A model generated the notes under the pieces. It searched no databases and was not told the origin of the DNA. It worked only from the letters and a program-made list of their open reading frames with translations. This document shows positions 1 to 7,789 of a DNA stretch of 11,000 nt, one piece after another. Every line of letters begins with the position of its first letter. The first letter of the stretch is position 1. The translations under genes and the position numbers were made by a program. The DNA is taken from assembly GCF_964340395.1 (NCBI RefSeq), contig NC_135556.1, positions 6,556,501-6,567,500 on the forward strand, given 5' to 3'. This stretch comes from Glandiceps talaboti (taxonomy: Eukaryota; Hemichordata; Enteropneusta; Spengelidae).

Positions 1-350
1 CAATGCCGCGTGTTTCTGAAACAAACCTTGAATAAAACATTATCACACCATATTATAAATGTAACACATTGTCGTTATATAACACAAACTGTGAGTTAAC
101 GTTCTTTAAAGGCCAGAGTTTCAATCCCAGGTTCTTACAATAGTGTCAACTTATCAATGAGGCCATTGGTATTACATAGGGACATTCACTAGTTTTTTCT
201 ATAGTTCACACTAAATTTAACCCTAATCCTAATTGGGCCTGAGATATACAAGCCGTGTCAAGTTCAAAGTCAACATGTGACAGTGAATATCGCTATAAAG
301 TTCACTGACGACCATTCTATTTTTTGGGTCGCACAGTTGGTGGTTTTTCT
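1..350. other. No feature recognised
   Basis: AT-rich sequence just past the likely 3' end of the VEGF-like gene. No ORF, repeat pair or RNA gene could be supported. The stretch near 119-132 loosely resembles a pol III B box, but it has no convincing A box upstream. Confidence 0.5.
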
Positions 351-356
351 TTTATT
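351..356 (-). promoter_or_regulatory. Candidate poly(A) signal, distal (AATAAA)
   Basis: Canonical AATAAA on the minus strand about 430 bases past the stop codon. Three separate hexamers leave room for alternative 3' ends of the VEGF-like transcript. Confidence 0.35.
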
Positions 357-502
357 TAAACGTTTGTGGAATTTGGAAGTCGGAAGAAACTCCTGTCCGT
401 TATTGAAATCTTAATTGTTCAGTATCCGATGACGTGTAACAGCTATGAAATTAGCCGATCTCGATTTGCCGCCAAAAAGAGTTCTCTACTACAGAAGGTT
501 GT

Positions 503-508
503 TTTATT
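503..508 (-). promoter_or_regulatory. Candidate poly(A) signal, middle (AATAAA)
   Basis: Canonical AATAAA on the minus strand about 275 bases past the stop codon. Such hexamers occur often by chance in AT-rich DNA. Confidence 0.3.
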
Positions 509-715
509 TCTTCCATTGCTGTGCCATCCGAGAAGATCTTTATGTCATCTTCTGTGTAACCCTTGTCATCTTTGTCCAGGTACGACAACAGGTCGGCTAG
601 ATATACTCGAAACGACGATATTGGTTACGTGCAGCACTGCACCCTGGGAATATTTGTATATAATTGTATTTACAGTAAAGTCACTATATACATGTGTGCA
701 ATCGATTCTGGAGTG

Positions 716-721
716 TTTAAT
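716..721 (-). promoter_or_regulatory. Candidate poly(A) signal, proximal (ATTAAA)
   Basis: ATTAAA on the minus strand about 60 bases past the stop codon. It is the second most common poly(A) hexamer in animals and the nearest to the coding end. Use is not shown by sequence alone. Confidence 0.35.
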
Positions 722-783
722 TTGCAGGTAGTTCAAACCCATAGAAATAGTGTCGTCCATACTCCTCATAAAATCTAGACATC

Positions 784-946
784 TTAAGCCTGGCGCATTT
801 CGTCTTGAAAGTTTGGTAAACGTTGCTTTCTGTTATGGCTGGCGAACAATCTTCGACACTGACAGCCAACCAGGTAAAGGTCGTTCGGACAACTGGTAGG
901 GCAATTGCTATCGCTGGAATGGTTCACTCGACGTTCCCGTTCACAT
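784..946 (-). CDS. VEGF-like gene, terminal coding exon
   Basis: A 163-bp coding stretch from acceptor cttcatttcatttttag (AG at 948-947) to TAA at 786-784. Entry phase 2: the first base finishes an Arg codon and the next is Cys212, so the module begun upstream becomes C199-x10-CRC. Then come the basic run ERERRV, which contains RERR (a possible proprotein convertase site), an NHS glycosylation sequon, and a last shorter module C226-x3-C230-x8-CQC. The C-terminus is basic (RRLFASHNRKQR) and then ends LPNFQDEMRQA. A basic end could bind heparan sulphate, as seen in some VEGFs, but that is inference. Confidence 0.92.
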
Positions 947-3900
947 CTAAAAATGAAATGAAGACCACAAATAAACATTTTGTCTAATGGAGTTATTACA
1001 TTTCACGAAAAAGTAAATTTGAAATAAAATCTTTGAAGTTTCGATATGTAAAATTATATTTCCCCTTTTTACTTCCGTACATGCGCCTTATAATACAGAA
1101 CTCCACGTTCTCTATGGAAACCTGCATAAATTACATTGCAAAATTGATTTATCATCTAAAATTGTGACATTGCATAGGAGTGCAAAATTATACTGCAGTG
1201 GTTTCTTAAAATGTTTTGTACATGTACGCGCTTATCATCTTCGCATGTTTTGTGTCAAGTTTAGGTCACTTTCACAAGCCACAGCACATAAGTTCTGCTA
1301 TTATTATAGGGGCCGTGTCATTTTAAAACTAACGCACAAGAAACCTAATTTCTTCGTTTTAGTTTAAACCCCCTCCCCTCAAAACTAAATACCTTAATAC
1401 GAAATGGGAAAATGAACAACCTGTCCTACATGTATGGTTACATTATATACCATGACATCAATAAACACAACAAACTGAATTTGCAATTCAAATTGTACAA
1501 CAGTTTACGGTCTCTGCAAAACATAGTTTCAACTGGAAATTGTATTTACCAGTCCCCATGTTTTTTAGCCTTCAAGTTGTTTCTGTCGAGTCGTTTTTGT
1601 TTGCACGTTTCCATAATTTATACACGTTGATTTTGATGGCCGCACACAGGCATTTGTTTCCCGATATATGTATCAGAATGTTTCTATCAGAATACAATAT
1701 ACAATGACAAGGAATCTTTCATTCATTCATTCATTCATTCATTCATTCATTCATTCATTCATTCATTCATTCATTCATCGTGCACTTATAAAACTACCTC
1801 TCCCGTACTATATATAATTGTACATACAGTAGTTTAAAAGCCAAAATACACTTTTCATGCCGGATTTACTCGAAGTTTCTAACGATAAAATACATGAACA
1901 AAGGTTGTATCGACGGGGTTAGTACTTCAATATGCGGCAATTATTTACTTTTACATACGACGGGCCGGTGTCACTTCACTGTACTTCGTTTCAGAATGTC
2001 GGTCTTTGAAAGCTGGTATTACTAGATAGCAATAATAATAAGTATATGGTGTCATCTTAGTTGAAATGATGGAATACAACTTTCAAAGACCGATATTAAG
2101 AAATGAAGTACAGTGAAGTGACACAGGCCGTCGTATGTAACCTTAAGTAAATCATCGCCGCATGTGACGTAAGGTAGTTGGGTGCCGTAAAGATGCCTGT
2201 GGCAAGTTTACGACGTTGGGTTTTTGCTGTATTAGTGTTGCTCATCGTTATCTTCCACATACAGTATGCCCCTATACACGCTCTTTATTCTATAGCTATA
2301 GGCCAATGTTCTACTTGTACATAGGGGTGTATATTGTGTTAAATATTCACGGATTGTCCCACCTGTGGAGCTTCAATAGCATTCCTATAGACCTGCCAAA
2401 GTACACCTATGTCAAAGGGTTGAATTCAACACAAGTGTCGATTGAAATTCCGGGAGAAATAGAACGCCGTACGTATATGACCCGGGTCACTGGGTGGAAT
2501 GTTGTACTAGAGGTTTGCCAAGTTTCTTGCGACACTTTCACCAGTGGGAAGAAACAAATAACATTACCCGCGAATTATGGTTTTACAACCCATGTAACTC
2601 CAATGAAACATTATCGTTCGGTATATCGACCTAAAAACGGACGATCGCACTACTGCTTCGAAGACGGGTCAAACTAATTAATCGTCCGATACATGTGTCC
2701 CGGATGGAGTGCTTTTTTTTTGCTGACAAACACGACGTGTTGCTTCACGATCACTTTCTTACCCCGGGCTTTTACCCATCCGAAGTTCCAACCATCACAT
2801 AATTAAATTTGGCTTATTTTGCATGACATCAGAGTTCAGTTAGAACGAAAGTGTTTCATGAACTATATACATTTCTGCTCGGAGACTTGTTCGAGCGCCC
2901 GTAGTTACTTGATACTACGTAGTCACACGTGTGGGACCCCAACGTTCCATGATTTAGGCAGCACATAGATCGTGGACTACCAACTGACTGGTACAAATTT
3001 GAAAGTGATCCGACGGCTTTTAATTAAAGCCGAGATGCACTTTACCTTAAGTGATCTTAACGTAATAATGCTGTCTTTTTTTTCAATGCACGCACATATT
3101 CAGGAGTTGACAACTTCTTGCTCGCCACGGAGACGCGCATTGGTCACAATACTCTGAACAATTCTCAGCTAACAAGAATACCAAAAGTTACCTGCATTTT
3201 ACTGAGTTCCAAATATAACCAACTTCACAAGTATCGTGTCGCCTGCACTCACAACGGCAAGTGTTGTTGTTCCAACTTTTCTTCTTACTATAGCAAAATC
3301 TGCAGGCGAAAGTCGAACGTTTTGGGTGAATTATTCAAACATTGTAATCAAATTCTCGTTGGCATCATATACAAACTTTTAAGATGAACTGCCGGATACC
3401 AATATCAATGGACTACAAATGAAAGATGAAAATATTATCACTTAAGCTTATTATGGGACGATAATGTCGTCAGGTCAAAATTGGGGAAAAGAACTTTTTT
3501 TCAACCGTGACTTCACAGAAATGACATCAGCATCACAACGAGTTTACTTGTAAAGATTTGATGTCTTGTTTTACTACTCTTTAGTGAGGGGGGGGGGGTC
3601 GTTGCATCTTTATTTTATTCGACTCGTATTGACCCTACTCCCTTTCATCTGTTTTTGTTTCGTTGTGCTCGAGCTCAGTCCGGACCTTAAATTTCAACAT
3701 TCCAACTGTCTGAACTTACCTGTCTTCCGGTGGCGCCCTACATACACAGTCACAGATTCCGTCGTCCCACACTTTCCTAACTGGACAATCTCTGTCGGTC
3801 TGGATACACACACATTGACAGTTCTCATGTCGATGTATGCCAAGGTTACAGTGGTGTAATTTCACCTTACAACTACACGCACAACTGGTTTCATTTGTCA

Positions 3901-5264
3901 TGGTGAACGTTGCAACCCGTTCGATTTTGATAACATCGGGATATTCAGGGTCAAACTGACTTCGATAAACCTGTTCATAGAATAATAGTAGCAACATAAG
4001 GCCAATTAAAAAAGTTGCTTGTTCCGGTTACCCGACCCCACATAGTTTTCACGCCGACTCTAAACTTTGTTTTACGTATTCGAGAAAAATAATAATAAAA
4101 TCAAGAAAATCGTGAAGTCTCGCAAGAAATAGTGGGTGCGGAAACCGACATCAACTTAAAAAGACAATATAAAACTATTCTTCCATCTGATGGCTGTACA
4201 TCTGATGAGATGAAACCAATAACACAGAGACCATATGGAAAACAACGGAAAACTTGAACTAGACACTCACACATGAAAAAAAAATATAATAAAATAAAAT
4301 AAAAAATCTACCTACCCCACCTATTTTAAATTGAATGTAATCGGAACCACACATTTGTTCACGCCTTACTACAATCTATTGTATCGGTTGAGTTATTCTA
4401 GGCGTATGTGTCTGATTTCTACGAAAAAAAAGACCGGACATACAAGCGACATCCTCTATTGTCACGTGACAAACTGGATACAAATGTATGCGAGCTCCGA
4501 CCTTCAGTTCACCCACCACCCTTCTACAACTACATTGGCCAAAATTTAAAATTGCTTCAAACGGCACAATCACTTTCAATCAGTATGTAGTATTATGTAG
4601 TCCTATGTAAGAGTTGCTTATTATAGTGACATGTCATATACATTTCTCAATTTGACATTTTTTAAAGACATATTTGTATTTAGGGGTACTAAACATCCAT
4701 TAAAATTAAAATCGATTTTGTAGGATGAGAACTAAAATGGCTACCCCCCCCCCCCCAATAAAAAAGGAAAGAAAAGAATTTAGCCTTTTTCATCCTACAT
4801 TGAACTATTGATCTCGCCCCTAACATGAACAAGGTTGAATGGTTAGAGTGACCGGCTTGGAATCTACAGGTTGTTGGCCCGAGCCGAGCCTTACCCTTTG
4901 TTTTAATGTCTTTGGTTAGATTTGAACGAGGATCAAGTGTGCCCTTAGTTAGCCTACCTGTAGCCTTCAAGGACTTTGCTACTACACTATTCCGCTATCC
5001 TAACTGACATCTGATTTTGTTACGAGCCACTTCAAAAAAATAATGTCAGGTAAGATAGAGGTCAGGAATGGTGTAGTAGTGATAGTCTTTGAAGTCTACA
5101 GGTAGACTACGCTCAAGTCAACCCAGTTGTATATAACCACATACAAGGAAGACATCTTTCTGTGATATTACCTATATACAGGTAGGACAGAGGTGAAATC
5201 TGAACCATGTGTGACAATGGGATGTATTCTCCTCAGGATATCAATGTGTGTGTGCATGTGTACG

Positions 5265-5356
<92 letters not shown>

Positions 5357-7717
5357 ATATTTTCTAACATCGATACCCTCTCCTCATTGGTTGGAAGTTA
5401 CACCGGTGAATTAGACTCTGACATCTAGAGCGTTATTGAAATTTGGTCGTGCAACCACACGTCAACTGTAGATTTTGAAATACTAGTGAACAATGTAGCC
5501 TTTTTTCTTACAAGTACACCTGCGCCATAGTTTTTTCCAGGTCGTACGTGCAATGTTTATGGTTCAAAGTCTCACACGCTTAAAGTAATAAATCACTAGA
5601 ATTTCACTAAGATGGATTTTAGTTAGGTATAAAAGATGAAAGTACCGACGCCTGGTGGATTAATTACGTGGTGTATGGATAACTTACTTTTACGTCAACA
5701 TTGGCGGTGGTAGTAGCCTCACATGAGAACAATTCATTATTACAGCAGCCGCCACATCGGTGAAGTTCAACACATGGAGGCCAGATGTAGACATAGGGGT
5801 CTGGGTCAGACGGTATAGCAACTGCAGTTGGTTTTGGAGCGCACACTGGTAACTCGGCAATGATATTAAAAGCATAATCTAAAAGAATAGAGAATATCGC
5901 TGCTATTTAATATTTTGCTCTCTTGCTAGTAGGTTAAGGGTTAACGTTGGAAAATGTATTTTCTGAAAACCAGAAGATAAAAAATATGAATACACGAAAA
6001 ATCAAATACACTAGTGCTCTGATATTTTGTATTATGTATTTACAACCCTAGCACAAAGGTTTAGAACAAAACACATTTTCATAAAATCTACGCTAACAAT
6101 GTTGCACGTTCCTAAGGCGTAAAAAAAATTGTGTGGTTCCGATTACATTCAATGTAAAAATAGGTGGGGTAGGTAGATTTTTTATTCTATTTTATAATAT
6201 TTTTTTTCATGTGTGAGTGTCTAGTTCAAGTTTTCCATTGTTTTCCAAATGGTCTCTGTGTTGTTTATTTCTTCCTATTAGATGTACAGCCATTACAGAT
6301 TTCTTGCGAGACATCACGATTTTTGTGATTTTATTATTATTTTTCTCAAATTAGTAAAAAAAAGTTTAGGATCGGCTTGAAAAACTGGGGGGGGGGGGGG
6401 TAACCGGAACCAAACAAGTTATTTGGCCTAAGCTTGATTTCAAGAAATGTATCTAAACGCCGGTATATAATAAACTGATAATATATTCTACGGCATGACC
6501 TTGTTTAAAATATATAGGCCTGATAAATTAGCAGATTTCTTTGATCTGGGTTCACATCTGTCCTCTGACTGAGTACGACCTAAGACGGAAGTGCAAGGCA
6601 TTTAGTCTCAGCAAGTACCAACAAATAAAGATTTAAAAGCCGAAGAAAACTTGGCAAAATGACAAATGTTGGAAAGACATATGTTGAACGGAAGGGTATG
6701 GTATAACACGTACAGGAACCGGGGTAACTGAATCAAATATGGTTCTAAAGTGAAACTAATTCTACCATCGACCCAATAAGAACGAGTTGGTTGGTTTCCA
6801 ATACTTTGTTTGAACGTACACATGAAGAAAAACAATCCGTCAATAGAAGACATTGCCGTGCCCCCCCCCCACCTGGTGTGTTTTTATCGCGAAGTTATTG
6901 TGCAAATTTGAATGGTGTCTCTAGATAAAAAACTGCATAATTTATTGACCAATTTGCTAATTGACCTTGAATATAGAAGTCAAAGTCAAAGGTCAAGCTA
7001 TAAAAAGGAAGCTGACCTTTGGGGTATAGACATTTAAATGGAGTTCATGAAGAAAGAAAACATTCAGTCATTTTACCTTGAAAATGTTTGTGAAGGTCAA
7101 AAATCATGGTTTCATTAGAAAGCTCATCATTGATAATGTGAGGGTAGACACTTGAATGGTGTCCATATGTATCAAACTTTGGATATAACGCTTTTCTATC
7201 ACAAATATGGCCACCATTCAATGATGTGACGCTACAGGTCTAGCTCACGTGACTTGCATATGCCTCTCAGTCAACCCCAAGTCATGATTAGAATATTATC
7301 ACCTGAAACGTTTTATTCAAAATGCTATGAAGATAACCAAAAATTGGCTACTTTACCTTGAAGAAGCCTTTTGAGGTCAAATGTCAAGGTTAAAATGAAA
7401 GCTCATATTTGATAATATGGGTAACGCTATTGAATGGAGTCACTATCCATTGCACCTACAAAGATATGTATCATATTGTGAAATTAAAAAAAAATATGGC
7501 CGCAATTGAACCATATTTGATTCGGTCGCAAAACAAAGCGACGTGCATATGTCTCACATAGCATGTTACCATTGTGCCAGGTTTGGTTGAAATCGGTTGG
7601 TGCATGCCAGAGATATGAGGGTGAACGCATGGACGGAACCCAATGTAATAGCCCCTTTCAGGCGGTGCCCGTTGAGGGCTAAAAAAAATGCAGTAATTCC
7701 AGAAATCTAGGAAAATG

Positions 7718-7789
<72 letters not shown>

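Larger units (their letters stand above)
351..783 (-). other. 3' untranslated region of the VEGF-like gene (approximate)
   Basis: This is sequence downstream of the TAA at 786-784 on the minus strand. It has no further exon features. The end is set by the most distal of three candidate poly(A) signals, so the true extent could be as short as roughly 90 bases. A 121-codon ORF on the opposite strand (366-731) lies inside it and shows no recognisable protein. Confidence 0.55.

Noticed and set aside
110-135. tRNA-like B box (gtttcaatccc) hinting at a SINE
   Set aside because: No A box at the right distance and no tRNA fold could be drawn; a single degenerate motif is not enough.
366-731. Plus-strand ORF of 121 codons
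   Set aside because: It lies antisense to the probable 3' UTR of the VEGF-like gene, shows no recognisable domain and no splice context, and its length is within reach of chance.
3118-3387. Plus-strand ORF with a CCCSNFSSYYS stretch
   Set aside because: It is antisense to exon 3299-3192. The minus strand gives matched splice sites, phase and CX10-11CXC spacing, which explain the region better.
3566-3859. Plus-strand ORF of 97 codons
   Set aside because: It overlaps the strongly supported minus-strand exon 3970-3720 and is its antisense shadow; the upstream half is low-complexity around a poly(G) run.
5193-5428. Two overlapping plus-strand ORFs with Val/Cys/Leu/Ser runs
   Set aside because: They are translations of the (TCTG)n(TG)n microsatellite.
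6608-6853. Minus-strand ORF of 81 codons inside the intron before the core VEGF exon
   Set aside because: An extra exon here would need phase 1 at both ends; no suitable pair of sites was seen, and the 8033 to 5878 join already gives a natural VEGF lead-in (Asp codon, then YAFNIIAELPVC).
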